A DNA stretch of 64,000 nt from Kribbella qitaiheensis. Its GTDB lineage: Bacteria; Actinomycetota; Actinomycetes; Propionibacteriales; Kribbellaceae. Position numbers and translations under genes: made by a program. The number at the start of each line of letters is the position of its first letter. Position 1 is the first letter of the stretch. This document shows, piece after piece, positions 1 through 7,824 of this stretch. The DNA lies in assembly GCF_014217565.1 (NCBI RefSeq), contig NZ_CP043661.1, positions 1,550,001 through 1,614,000 of the forward strand, given 5' to 3'. Under the pieces are notes generated by a model that was not told where the DNA came from, did not search any database, and saw only the letters and a list, made by a program, of their open reading frames with translations.

Positions 1-705
1 GACACCGGCTACATCAACATCGCGTTCGCCGGCGCGCCGAACTACGGCGACCCGGGCCCGACCAAGGTGTTCCGGTTCGCGGTCAACCCAGCCGGCACCC
101 GGATCGCGCTGGTCGGCACCTTCACCTCGGTCGGCGGTCAGGCCCGTCAGCGCGCCGCGATGATCAACCTGGGCACCAGTTCCGCCTCGGTCAGCGGCTG
201 GTACTCGTCGCTGTGGAACAACACGTGCAGCACGGCGGCCCCGTCGTACACCCGTGACGTCGACTTCTCGCCGGACGGTTCCTTCTTCGTGATCGTCACC
301 ACCGGCGCGGGCTTCCCGGACGAAAAGAACCGGCTGTGCGACTCCGCGAGCCGCTGGAACACCAACGACCAGAAAACCACCTACCCGATCTGGGTGAACT
401 ACACCGGTGGCGACACGTTGCTCTCGGTCCAGGTGACCCGCGCGGCCGTCTACGTCCAGGGCCACCAGCGCTGGCTGAACAACCCGCACGGCGATAACTT
501 CCCCGGCGACGGCGCGGTCGACCGGCCGGGCATCGGTGCGCTGAACCCGAGCACCGGTAACGCCTACTCCTGGAACCCGACCAAGGAACGGGGAGTCGGC
601 GGCTACGACCTGCTGCTCAGCCCGGGCGGCCTCTGGGTCGGCTCCGACACCACCCACATCGGTGGCGAGGTGCACGAGCGGCTGGCCTTCCTCCCGCTCC
701 CGTAA
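1..705 (+). CDS. Secreted repeat/beta-propeller-type protein, 3' part only
   Basis: The reading frame is open from the first base, so the gene starts outside the window; 234 residues are visible. They contain beta-propeller-like stretches such as RFAVNPAGTRIALVGTFTSV and VDFSPDGSFFVIVTTG, which resemble delta-60 (DUF5122-like) or WD-type repeats of large secreted actinobacterial proteins. Two well-spaced Cys residues and many Trp, Tyr and Asn residues fit an extracytoplasmic protein. The C-terminus has no membrane anchor or sorting signal. A strong hairpin follows the stop. Family membership is inferred from repeat style; substrate and role cannot be told. Confidence 0.7.
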   Translation, partial: DTGYINIAFAGAPNYGDPGPTKVFRFAVNPAGTRIALVGTFTSVGGQARQRAAMINLGTSSASVSGWYSSLWNNTCSTAAPSYTRDVDFSPDGSFFVIVTTGAGFPDEKNRLCDSASRWNTNDQKTTYPIWVNYTGGDTLLSVQVTRAAVYVQGHQRWLNNPHGDNFPGDGAVDRPGIGALNPSTGNAYSWNPTKERGVGGYDLLLSPGGLWVGSDTTHIGGEVHERLAFLPLP

Positions 706-727
706 TTGCCCTCAGCAACCAATAGCG

Positions 728-758
728 ACGGCCCCGGATCCTGGTGATCCGGGGCCGT
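728..758. terminator. Bidirectional terminator hairpin
   Basis: Perfect 13-bp inverted repeat (728-740 and 746-758) around a 5-base loop, between the ends of two convergent genes. It has no long T-run, as is common in high-GC actinobacteria. Confidence 0.75.
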
Positions 759-785
759 TCTGCGTCCGCTGCTACAGCAGACCTG

Positions 786-1751
786 CTACGGACGGACGAA
801 GCGCTCGATGATCTTGCCGGCGATCAGGTAGACCAGCGCCGCGATCCCCCAGTTCACCAGCAGGGTGTTCTTGGCGGTCTCCAGCCGGAACAGGTCCTTG
901 AACGGGCCGACGATCTCGCGACCGCGATCCAGCACGAACCGGACGATCTCGTTGCTCTGGTTCGCCTGGTCGAGCGCGGTGAAGAGCGCACCAAGAGCCA
1001 GTACCGCAGCCGCCAGTACGGCGATCAGCCAGATCGCCGAGGCGATCACGTTCCGGGTTCGCTTCACCCCGGAGCCGACGGTCGACATCGCCGCCTTGCC
1101 CTTGCCGCCGGCCACGCCGGTCGAGGCCGACTTCGCCACCGGGTTGCCGGGCTTCTTGGCGGCCGCCGGCTTGTTACCGACGACACCGGTAGTCGGCGTA
1201 CTGGCCACTGCCGGCTGACGAGTGAGCGGTTTCGTCACCGAGGTGTCGTCCTTCTTCCCGTCGACAGCCCCCGCGGCAGCCTCCTCAGCGGCTTTCTCGC
1301 GGGCCCTTTGCGCCGCGACGATCTCCGCGGCGGTCTTGGGCTTGGCCGCTTTCGTCGCCGTGGCGGTCGAGCCACGAGCGCCGGTCGAAGTCTCCTCGGC
1401 CTTCGCGTCCGGCGGTGTCACCGCCTTCTCGGCATCGGCGGCGTCGGCCGCTTTGTCGTCGTGAGTACCCACGTCGTCCATCTCCTCAGCCGGGGTCGGT
1501 TCCTCGTCCGCCACCGGTCCCAGCACCGGCGGCTTCTTCCGCTTGTTGCCCGGGACCGGACGCGGCGTCAATCTCCGCCGCACGCCTGGCACCGGGGCCG
1601 GCAAGACGTCGTCCACACTGTCCAACGTAGCGACGTCCGCACTCTCGGCCACAATCGGCACCGGTTCGACCGCCCGGTGCCGTGCGCCCGTGATCGAGCC
1701 GTCGGCAGCAGCCTGGTCAAGACTCGACCGCTGGCCGTTGGCGTCAGCCAC
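786..1751 (-). CDS. Ala/Pro/Lys-rich protein with two C-terminal membrane segments
   Basis: 321 residues. The first ~200 are low complexity (Ala, Thr, Pro, Lys, Glu) and probably disordered. A hydrophobic helix follows (IWLIAVLAAAVLALGALF), then a short amphipathic linker, then a second hydrophobic segment (WGIAALVYLIAGKII) near the C-terminus. I chose the GTG at 1751 rather than the upstream ATG at 1784 because GGAGAGGAG lies 7 bases before it and because it overlaps the stop of the upstream gene by 8 bp, which implies translational coupling. It is the last gene of the minus-strand operon that starts at 4405. No catalytic motif was seen, so the function is unknown; the context is acyl or methyl modification of an envelope molecule. 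Confidence 0.72.
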   Translation of the reverse strand: MADANGQRSSLDQAAADGSITGARHRAVEPVPIVAESADVATLDSVDDVLPAPVPGVRRRLTPRPVPGNKRKKPPVLGPVADEEPTPAEEMDDVGTHDDKAADAADAEKAVTPPDAKAEETSTGARGSTATATKAAKPKTAAEIVAAQRAREKAAEEAAAGAVDGKKDDTSVTKPLTRQPAVASTPTTGVVGNKPAAAKKPGNPVAKSASTGVAGGKGKAAMSTVGSGVKRTRNVIASAIWLIAVLAAAVLALGALFTALDQANQSNEIVRFVLDRGREIVGPFKDLFRLETAKNTLLVNWGIAALVYLIAGKIIERFVRP

Positions 1752-2658
1752 GCTGCTTCTCCTCTCCGACGGCGTCCGGGACATAGTGCCCGACTGGCGA
1801 GTAACTTGAGAACCCCTGGGTCACATCTGCTTTATCACCACTCGTAGGTGATCCGTTACCGGGCGGCGCGCCGCCCTCCCCCACCGGAAGCCCAGCCGGT
1901 CCGACGGGCGCAGGCTCAGCCGGTCCGACGGGCGCAGGCTCAGCCGGTCCGACGGGCGCAGACTCCTCCGGTACTGCGGGCGCTCCCGCGCGCAGCCGGG
2001 CGGCGGTCTCGTCGTTCTCGCGCGCCAGCTTCTCCAGGTACGCCCGGCGCTCCGCCTCGGCCTCGTACCGGCTGACCCGGTCGCGGACCACCACGGCCGG
2101 GATGCCGGCCGCCACGGAGTACTCCGGAATGTTGCCTCGGGCAACACTGTTCGCCCCGATCACCACCCCGCGGCCGATATCGGTCCCGCGCGTCACGGTC
2201 ACCTTGGTGGCCAGCCAGCAGTCCGGGCCGATCCGGACCGGCGACTTGACCAGCCCCTGGTCCTTGATCGGCAGCCCGAGGTCCTCGGTCTTGTGGTCGA
2301 AGTCGCAGATGTAGGTCCAGTCGGCGATCAGGGTGGAGGCGCCGATCTCGATGTCCAGGTAGCAGTTCACCGTGACGTCGCGGGCGAACACCACCTTGTC
2401 GCCGATCCGCAGCGTGCCTTCGTGCGCGCGCAGCCGGGTCTCGTCGCCCAGATGAACCCACTTGCCCAGGATCAGCCGGCCGTGGCCGGGTCTGGCAACG
2501 ATCTCCAGCTTCTTGCCGAGGAAGACGAATCCCTCGGTGATCACCTGCCGGTGCCGCATCTTGAACACCGCGAAGCGCCAGTACCGCTTCAGGTAGTACG
2601 GCGTCCACGCCCGGTGGCGCACCACCCAGCGCAGATTCGCCGCGGTCAGCAAGCGCAT
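1744..2658 (-). CDS. Left-handed beta-helix (hexapeptide) acyltransferase
   Basis: 304 residues. Residues ~40-180 carry hexapeptide-repeat periodicity (IGDKVVFARDVTVN, IGPDCWLATKVTVTRGTDIG, IGANSVARGNIPEYSVAAG), ending in the AGIPAVVVRDR signature of maltose/galactoside O-acetyltransferase-like enzymes. It probably transfers an acetyl or other acyl group to a sugar or lipid. The C-terminal ~80 residues are Pro/Ala/Glu-rich and include three PVGPAEPA-type units encoded by a 24-bp tandem repeat. The start ATG follows the methyltransferase stop by 20 bp, and the 3' end overlaps the next gene by 8 bp. The acceptor is unknown. Confidence 0.85.
   Translation of the reverse strand: MRLLTAANLRWVVRHRAWTPYYLKRYWRFAVFKMRHRQVITEGFVFLGKKLEIVARPGHGRLILGKWVHLGDETRLRAHEGTLRIGDKVVFARDVTVNCYLDIEIGASTLIADWTYICDFDHKTEDLGLPIKDQGLVKSPVRIGPDCWLATKVTVTRGTDIGRGVVIGANSVARGNIPEYSVAAGIPAVVVRDRVSRYEAEAERRAYLEKLARENDETAARLRAGAPAVPEESAPVGPAEPAPVGPAEPAPVGPAGLPVGEGGAPPGNGSPTSGDKADVTQGFSSYSPVGHYVPDAVGEEKQRG
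1895..1966. repeat. Three 24-bp tandem repeats inside the acyltransferase gene
   Basis: Units at 1895-1918, 1919-1942 and 1943-1966. The first two are identical and the third differs at a few bases. They encode repeated PVGPAEPA in the C-terminal tail and keep the frame, so unit number could vary without disrupting the gene. Confidence 0.9.
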
Positions 2659-2678
2659 CCGTCCATTATGCGCATGCC

Positions 2679-3626
2679 TTACGGGGCTACCCCGGTGATC
2701 GACACGTTGTAGTAGAGCTCGTCGGGAACTACCTGCGAGAGCACCTTGTCGATCTTGGAGAGCTGCAGCCACGACTTGTAGGCGAACATCCGCCAGCCGA
2801 AGCCGAGCTTGCTCTCCGGTACGGCGGCCTCGAACGTCCGGATCGGCCAGCCGACCCAGGCCGCGAGCAGCTCTTCGGTGACAGTCCGCACGCCGGTCGC
2901 GCCAGCGCGCTCGGCCATCCGGACCAGCGTGTCCGGGTCGAAGGTGTGCAGGTCCACCACGGCTTCGAGCGCGGCCGCGCGGGAGGACTCGTCGAGTTCG
3001 GACTGCGGACGGCGCCAGTGGCTCAGGGCCGGCAGCTTGGTCACGTTGGTGGTCGCCCACCAGGTGAGCCGGGAGAGCCGGCGCGCCACGTAGTCGCCGT
3101 ACCGGGTCGGTTCGCCGCAGATGACGAAGCGGCCGCCCGGCTTGAGCACGCGGAGCATCTCGCGGAAGGCCAGTTCGACGTCCGGGATGTGGTGGATCAC
3201 GGCGTGCCCGATGACGAGGTCGAAGGTGTCGTCGTCGTACGGGAGCTTCTCCGCGTCGGCGACCTTGCCCTCGATCGCGAAGCCGAGGGTGTCGGCGTTC
3301 CGCTTGGCGGCCTCGACCATGCCGGGCGACAGGTCGGTCACGTGCGCCTCGGCCAGTACGCCGGCGAGCTTGAGGTTCAGGGTGAAGAACCCGGTACCGG
3401 CGCCGATCTCGAGCGACTTGCCGTACGGCCAGCCTTCCGATCCGGCAACGTCGGTGAACCTGTCGCGGGCGTAATCGACGCAGCGTTCGTCGTACGAGAT
3501 CGACCACTTCTCGTCATACGTGGACGCTTCCCAGTCGTGGTAGAGCACCTGGGCGAGCTTGTTGTCGTTCCACGCGGCTTCGACCTCTTCGGCGGAGGCA
3601 GCGGGCTTCGGTCCGGCAGTGGTCAT
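2679..3626 (-). CDS. Class I SAM-dependent methyltransferase
   Basis: 315 residues. The SAM-binding motif I is LEIGAGTGFFTLNL (residues ~72-85), followed by an acidic VTDLSPGMVEAAKRN strand/helix. Motif II/III is VADAEKLPYDDDTFDLVIGH and then MLRVLKPGGRFVICGEPTR: the Methyltransf_11/UbiE-type fold. A ~110-residue C-terminal extension without a known motif may bind the acceptor. The start ATG overlaps the stop of the enoyl-CoA hydratase gene by one base (TGATG), so the two are probably co-translated. It is followed by an acyltransferase in the same operon. Lipid or small-molecule methylation is plausible, but the substrate cannot be named. Confidence 0.88.
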   Translation of the reverse strand: MTTAGPKPAASAEEVEAAWNDNKLAQVLYHDWEASTYDEKWSISYDERCVDYARDRFTDVAGSEGWPYGKSLEIGAGTGFFTLNLKLAGVLAEAHVTDLSPGMVEAAKRNADTLGFAIEGKVADAEKLPYDDDTFDLVIGHAVIHHIPDVELAFREMLRVLKPGGRFVICGEPTRYGDYVARRLSRLTWWATTNVTKLPALSHWRRPQSELDESSRAAALEAVVDLHTFDPDTLVRMAERAGATGVRTVTEELLAAWVGWPIRTFEAAVPESKLGFGWRMFAYKSWLQLSKIDKVLSQVVPDELYYNVSITGVAP

Positions 3627-4405
3627 CAGATTCCCTTGAACTCGGCTTTGCCGGGGCCGTTCTCGACGAAAGACTTCATCCCGATCGAACGGTCTTCGGT
3701 AGCGAAGAGGCCCGCGAACTGCTGACGCTCGATCTCCAGCCCGGTGTGCAGGTCCACGCCGAGGCCGGCGTCGATCGCTTCCTTGGCGGCCCGGAGCGCG
3801 AGCGAGGCACCCTTGGAGAACTGCGAGGCCCAGGCGACGGCGGCGGTGTACACCTCGGCGGCAGGGACGACCTTGTCGACGAGCCCGATCTGAAGCGACT
3901 CGGCGGCGTCGACGAAACGGCCGGTGAAGATGATGTCCTTGGCCTTCGAGGGGCCGATCAGCCTGGAGAGGCGCTGCGTGCCACCTGCGCCGGGGATGAC
4001 ACCGAGCAGGATCTCGGGCTGGCCGAGCTTCGCGTCGTCGGCGGCGATCCGGTAGTCGGTGCACAGAGCGAGCTCACAGCCGCCACCGAGCGCGTAGCCG
4101 GTGATCGCGGCAACGGTCGGCTTCGGGATCGCGGCGACCGCCGACAGCGAGGCCTGCAGCGGCCCGGAGCGCTTGACCATGTCGGCGTACGACATGTCGG
4201 CCATCTCCTTGATGTCCGCGCCGGCCGCGAACACCCGCTCACCGCCGTAGACGACGACAGCCCGTACTGCGTCGTCCGCACCGGCCGCTTCCGCCGCCTC
4301 ACGGATCTCGTCCTGGACCTGAACGTTGAGCGCGTTCATCTTCGGCCGGTCCAACCGGATCGTCCCGACCCCGTCACTCACCGTCAGGTTGACGAACTCA
4401 CCCAT
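3626..4405 (-). CDS. Enoyl-CoA hydratase/isomerase (crotonase family)
   Basis: 259 residues, the usual length for the family. It carries the oxyanion-hole/CoA-binding segment FAAGADIKEM (residues ~59-68), the second oxyanion loop ALGGGCELALC with a Glu in the first catalytic position, and GQPEILLGVIPGAGGTQRL with the second Glu. Both catalytic acids are therefore present, fitting hydration of trans-2-enoyl-CoA in beta-oxidation. GGAGGAG lies about 8 bases before the ATG. It heads the four-gene minus-strand operon down to 786. Which acyl-CoA it uses is not determined; EchA8-like enzymes have the same motifs. Confidence 0.92.
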   Translation of the reverse strand: MGEFVNLTVSDGVGTIRLDRPKMNALNVQVQDEIREAAEAAGADDAVRAVVVYGGERVFAAGADIKEMADMSYADMVKRSGPLQASLSAVAAIPKPTVAAITGYALGGGCELALCTDYRIAADDAKLGQPEILLGVIPGAGGTQRLSRLIGPSKAKDIIFTGRFVDAAESLQIGLVDKVVPAAEVYTAAVAWASQFSKGASLALRAAKEAIDAGLGVDLHTGLEIERQQFAGLFATEDRSIGMKSFVENGPGKAEFKGI

Positions 4406-4867
4406 CGCTTGGCTCCTCCAGTCCAGGATTACCCACCGGTCACATCCCCGGGCACGCTACCGGACCACCCACCAAACAGATCAGCATCCCCCTACACCAA
4501 GCGTGCGCTCCCCTCCTCCTCTCGGGCTTACCCCACCCGCATACCAATGGGCCAACCCCAACCCCAAGGGCGAACCCCCACACCAGTGGGGTAACCCCAA
4601 CCGTCGGCAGCGAACCCTCACCTCAGGGCAACAAAGCGTGCGCTCCGCCCCTCCAATTGGGGTTACCCCACGGGACAAAGCGTGCGCTCCGCCCCTCCAA
4701 TTGGGGTTACCCCACTGGTATGCCGATGGGGTAACCCCAACTGCAGGGGCGAACCCCCACGGGGGTGGGGTGAGGACACGGTGGGGTGAGGACACGGGGG
4801 GGTGAGGACACGGGGGTGAGGACACGGGGGGTGAGGACACGGGGGTGAGGACACGGGGGGGAATCGG
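4406..4867. repeat. 462-bp intergenic region of palindromic and tandem repeats
   Basis: This spacer between the enoyl-CoA hydratase start and the stop of the upstream oxidoreductase holds no convincing gene. It contains one full but degenerate copy (~4499-4581), two half copies (~4584-4620 and 4631-4671) and one full copy (~4675-4761) of a palindromic element. The stem TTGGGGTTACCCCA (4701-4714) pairs with 4727-4740 around a 12-base loop, and outer arms GCCCCT/AGGGGC lie at 4691-4696 and 4745-4750. A 41-bp segment is duplicated exactly with a 44-bp period (4631-4671 and 4675-4715). The same element type recurs at 13.3 and 50.6 kb. Confidence 0.85.
4770..4859. repeat. G-rich minisatellite, six copies of GTGAGGACACG
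   Basis: The 11-base core GTGAGGACACG occurs at 4770, 4786, 4802, 4816, 4831 and 4845, with periods of 16, 16, 14, 15 and 14 bp. Cores are separated by G-runs of 3-7 bases. The array stops 9 bp short of the stop codon of the oxidoreductase gene at 4868. The many G-runs on one strand could fold as a quadruplex. Confidence 0.9.
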
Positions 4868-5905
4868 TTACAGGTCGACGGGTTGGCCGGAGGTGGCGGA
4901 GCGGCGGGCCGCGTCGACTATGCGGAGGGTGCGGAGGCCGACTTCGCCGTCGGGTTGCGGGACCGACGCCGGTGGCTTGCCGGGGACGGCAGGGCCGCTG
5001 GAACGGACGGCGGTGAGGAACTCGGCGAGCATCATGCCGTCGAGGTCGCCGCCGATCGAGAGGAAGACCTCGCCGTCGGCGTTGGTGCCACCGACGTGCG
5101 GGAGGAACGGCGCGATCTCGACCGAGCCGTTCGTGCCGGTGACCTGCATCGTCACCCCACCCCAGGTCGGCCCGTTGTCCGGCACGCTCCACGAGCAGTC
5201 GATCGTGGCCAACAGCCCGTTCGCGTAGGTGATAGTCACCAACCCACCGGTCTCGACCTCCACCCCCTTGTCCTGGTGCAGCACCCGGTTGGCCACCGCG
5301 TAGACACGAGTCGCCTCCACGCCACCGGTGAGACCGTCGATTAGGTCTGCGCAGTGCACGGTGTGATCCACCAGTGCTCCCCCACCGGCGTACGCGGCAT
5401 CGGTGAACCACTGCCGCTGCGCGTACGGGATCTTGCCGTTGTTCGTCCCGATCACCGCGAACACGTCACCGAGCCGGCCGGCTTCGACCATCGCCCGGAG
5501 CCGCCCGTACGACGGCGCGAAGCGCACCGGGTACGCCGTCATCAGGATCACACCGGCCGCCTCGCAGGCCGCGAGCATGGCCTCGCCATCGACGACCTCG
5601 GTCGCGAGCGGCTTCTCACAGAGCACGTGCGCCCCAACCGCTGCGGCTCGCTCCACCAGACCTCGATGCAGTGAGTTCTCGCTCGTCACCACGACCGCGT
5701 CCGGCCCCCAGGCGAAGAGTTCGTCGTACGAGTCGACGTACGGCACGCCGAGCTTCGCGGCGAACTCGGCACCGCGCGGACAAGCATCGGGTGCCGCGGC
5801 GCCGTCCGGGTCGGCCGTCAGAACCTCGACGTCCGGCATCGCCCCGAGCAGTCTCGCGTACGACGACGCGTGGGTGTGGGCGAACGACGCGATCGCGACC
5901 TTCAT
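4868..5905 (-). CDS. Gfo/Idh/MocA-family NAD(P)-dependent oxidoreductase
   Basis: 345 residues. An N-terminal Rossmann-like domain opens with MKVAIASFAHTHASSYARLL; the usual GxGxxG is replaced by a SFAHTH variant common in this family. The VLCEKPLATEV block at ~93-103 contains the conserved EKP lysine. The C-terminal alpha/beta domain has GGALVDHTVHCADLIDGLTG with the conserved D...H pair. It probably oxidises or reduces a sugar or cyclitol brought in by the ABC transporter encoded upstream. Its ATG overlaps the stop of the preceding paralogous gene by 4 bp (ATGA). It is last in the operon, and the repeat array follows directly. Substrate not determined. Confidence 0.9.
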   Translation of the reverse strand: MKVAIASFAHTHASSYARLLGAMPDVEVLTADPDGAAAPDACPRGAEFAAKLGVPYVDSYDELFAWGPDAVVVTSENSLHRGLVERAAAVGAHVLCEKPLATEVVDGEAMLAACEAAGVILMTAYPVRFAPSYGRLRAMVEAGRLGDVFAVIGTNNGKIPYAQRQWFTDAAYAGGGALVDHTVHCADLIDGLTGGVEATRVYAVANRVLHQDKGVEVETGGLVTITYANGLLATIDCSWSVPDNGPTWGGVTMQVTGTNGSVEIAPFLPHVGGTNADGEVFLSIGGDLDGMMLAEFLTAVRSSGPAVPGKPPASVPQPDGEVGLRTLRIVDAARRSATSGQPVDL

Positions 5906-6960
5906 GCGGAAACTCCAGACGGGACGTAGCGACCCGGGTGGTGGGGCGGGGAAGGAATGAATACAGCCATGTCGATCGCGCGGCCAGTCGCCATCGATTC
6001 GCGCGCGGCCTCGGCGAGGTAGACGGCCGCGATGCCGTCATCGGCCACCACCCGCGGCTCGTCGCCACCGCGCAGCGCGCTCGCGAGCTCCCTCAACTGC
6101 GTCAGATAAGGACTCTCGTAGAGCGTCGACGACGGAATCAGCAGATCGCCCGCAGAAGCGTTGTCCTGCAGTTCTTCGGCAAACCCGGTGTCCTCAGCCG
6201 ACGAGTACTCCAGTACGCCGGACGCGCCCGCGATCGAGAAGCCTGACCGGAACTGGGTACCGACAGCTCCCCAGGTCGCCCGCAGATGGCTGATCGCGCC
6301 GCCCTCGTGGGTCAGTGTCACGTGGGCCGCCACATTGACCGGACTGATCCCATCCACCGTCGGCGGGCTCTGCACGGCGTACACGCTGGTGACCTCGCCG
6401 CAGATCCAGCGGGCCTGGTCGAGGTCGTGCACCATCAGGTCCATGATGACGCCGCCCGAGCGGGCGACATCGCGGTACCAGCCGGCTCCGGCGGGCGAGC
6501 TGGCCACCCGGAAGAACCGAGCCACCGCGACCTGCCCGATGCGGCCTTCCCGTACGGCGGCATGCGCAGCGGCGTACGCCGGGAAGAACCGCACGACGTG
6601 CGCCGGATAGATCCGTACGCCGGCCGCGGCAGCCGCCTCGGCCAGCTCGCGCGAGTCGGCAGCGGTCAGCGTCAGCGGCTTCTCGCAGATCACGTCGCGG
6701 CCGGCCTTGATCGCGGCCAGGGTGATCTCCTTGTGCGTCGCCGAGGGCGTGACGATGTCGACGAAGTCCACCTCGGCGAACAACGCGTCCATCGACTCGG
6801 CGACCTCCAGCCCGTACTGCGCGGCCAACTCGGCGGCACCCGCGTGTGAATGCACCAGCACCCGCGCCTCCAGCGCCTTCCAGGCCTGGACGTGTACGTG
6901 CGCGATGTTGCCCGCGCCGATCAGGCCGACCGTGAGGCCGGCCAGTTGTGGTTCACCCAT
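5902..6960 (-). CDS. Gfo/Idh/MocA-family NAD(P)-dependent oxidoreductase
   Basis: 352 residues. A canonical nucleotide-binding turn VGLIGAGNIAHVHVQAW lies near residue 11. DVICEKPLTLTAADSRELA carries the EKP motif at ~93. GGVIMDLMVHDLDQARWICG carries the metal/sugar-binding D..xHD signature of the C-terminal domain. Identity to the next gene looks low, so this is a functional pair rather than a recent duplication. AGGGA stands 6 bases before the ATG. It lies 24 bp after the permease gene in the same transcript. Pairs of such dehydrogenases beside sugar ABC importers commonly act in sequence on one imported sugar or inositol; that role is inferred. Confidence 0.9.
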   Translation of the reverse strand: MGEPQLAGLTVGLIGAGNIAHVHVQAWKALEARVLVHSHAGAAELAAQYGLEVAESMDALFAEVDFVDIVTPSATHKEITLAAIKAGRDVICEKPLTLTAADSRELAEAAAAAGVRIYPAHVVRFFPAYAAAHAAVREGRIGQVAVARFFRVASSPAGAGWYRDVARSGGVIMDLMVHDLDQARWICGEVTSVYAVQSPPTVDGISPVNVAAHVTLTHEGGAISHLRATWGAVGTQFRSGFSIAGASGVLEYSSAEDTGFAEELQDNASAGDLLIPSSTLYESPYLTQLRELASALRGGDEPRVVADDGIAAVYLAEAARESMATGRAIDMAVFIPSPPHHPGRYVPSGVSA

Positions 6961-6984
6961 GACGTCCCTAAATTTGGTCCGGCT

Positions 6985-7824
6985 CTACTTGAGTCCGGAG
7001 AATGCGATGCCTTCGACGACCCGGCGCTGCAGGACGACGAAGAGGATCAGGATCGGCGCCATTGCCATCAGTGCCGCAGCCATCATGACGCCTGGCGAAA
7101 TGCTGCCTTCATAGCCGCTCAAAGTGGCAAGCCCGACCGCGAGCGGCATCTCCTCCGGCGACGAGGTGACGACCAGCGGCCAGAGCAGGTCGGCCCACGA
7201 GGTGAGCACGGTGATGATGGCCAGCGAGGTCAGTCCCGGCTTGGCGACCGGCAGGACGACCTTCCAGAACGTCTGCCACGGATTGCAGCCGTCCAGCCGG
7301 GCGGCCTCCTCCAGCTCGACCGGGATCGTCTTGAAGAACTGCATCATCAGGAAGGTGCCGAACGCACTGAAGATGCCGGGGGCAATGATTCCCTGGATGC
7401 TGTCCAGCCAGCCGAGCCGCTGGACGATCTGGTACTGCGGGATCAGGTACACCTGGCTCGGCACCATCAGGATGGACAGGATCAAGGCGAGCATCACCGC
7501 CTTGAACCGGAAGGACATCCGGGCGAACGCGTAGCCGGCCAGTGAGCACAGCAGCAACTGGCCGACCGTCCGGCCGAGCGTCACCGCGACCGAGACCCAG
7601 AACTGGCTGAGGAACGGCAACCGCTGGAACACCTCGCTGAAGTTGCTCCACTCCAGGCCCTTCGGCAACAGGTCCGGCGGGATCGCCTGGATCTCGGCCT
7701 GGCTGGAGAACGCCATCTTCAGCTGCCACAGGAACGGGAACATCATCACCAGGCTGCCGATGGTCAGGACGACATGCGCGAGCCGGTTGCTGCCGAGCCG
7801 CTCTCGATCGGATCGTCTAGTCAT
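6985..7824 (-). CDS. Carbohydrate ABC transporter permease (MalG type)
   Basis: 279 residues with about six hydrophobic helices, the first at ~17-35 (VVLTIGSLVMMFPFLWQL). The cytoplasmic EAA loop, EEAARLDGCNPWQTFWKVVL with the downstream P and G of the motif, lies at ~180-210 and docks to the ATPase. Length and the late EAA loop fit the MalG/UgpE subfamily. The ATG overlaps the stop of the upstream permease gene by 8 bp. No ATPase gene is present in the operon, so a shared MsiK-like ATPase encoded elsewhere is likely, as is common in actinobacteria. Confidence 0.92.
   Translation of the reverse strand: MTRRSDRERLGSNRLAHVVLTIGSLVMMFPFLWQLKMAFSSQAEIQAIPPDLLPKGLEWSNFSEVFQRLPFLSQFWVSVAVTLGRTVGQLLLCSLAGYAFARMSFRFKAVMLALILSILMVPSQVYLIPQYQIVQRLGWLDSIQGIIAPGIFSAFGTFLMMQFFKTIPVELEEAARLDGCNPWQTFWKVVLPVAKPGLTSLAIITVLTSWADLLWPLVVTSSPEEMPLAVGLATLSGYEGSISPGVMMAAALMAMAPILILFVVLQRRVVEGIAFSGLK

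Noticed and set aside
4481..4854. Pro/Ser-rich open frames over the minisatellite (SSPPCPHPP-like)
   Set aside because: They are translations of the G-rich repeat itself, with no start signal or conserved residues.
4631..4859. CRISPR-like or attachment-site array
   Set aside because: Short-period G-rich repeats without spacers; no integrase, transposase or tRNA nearby.
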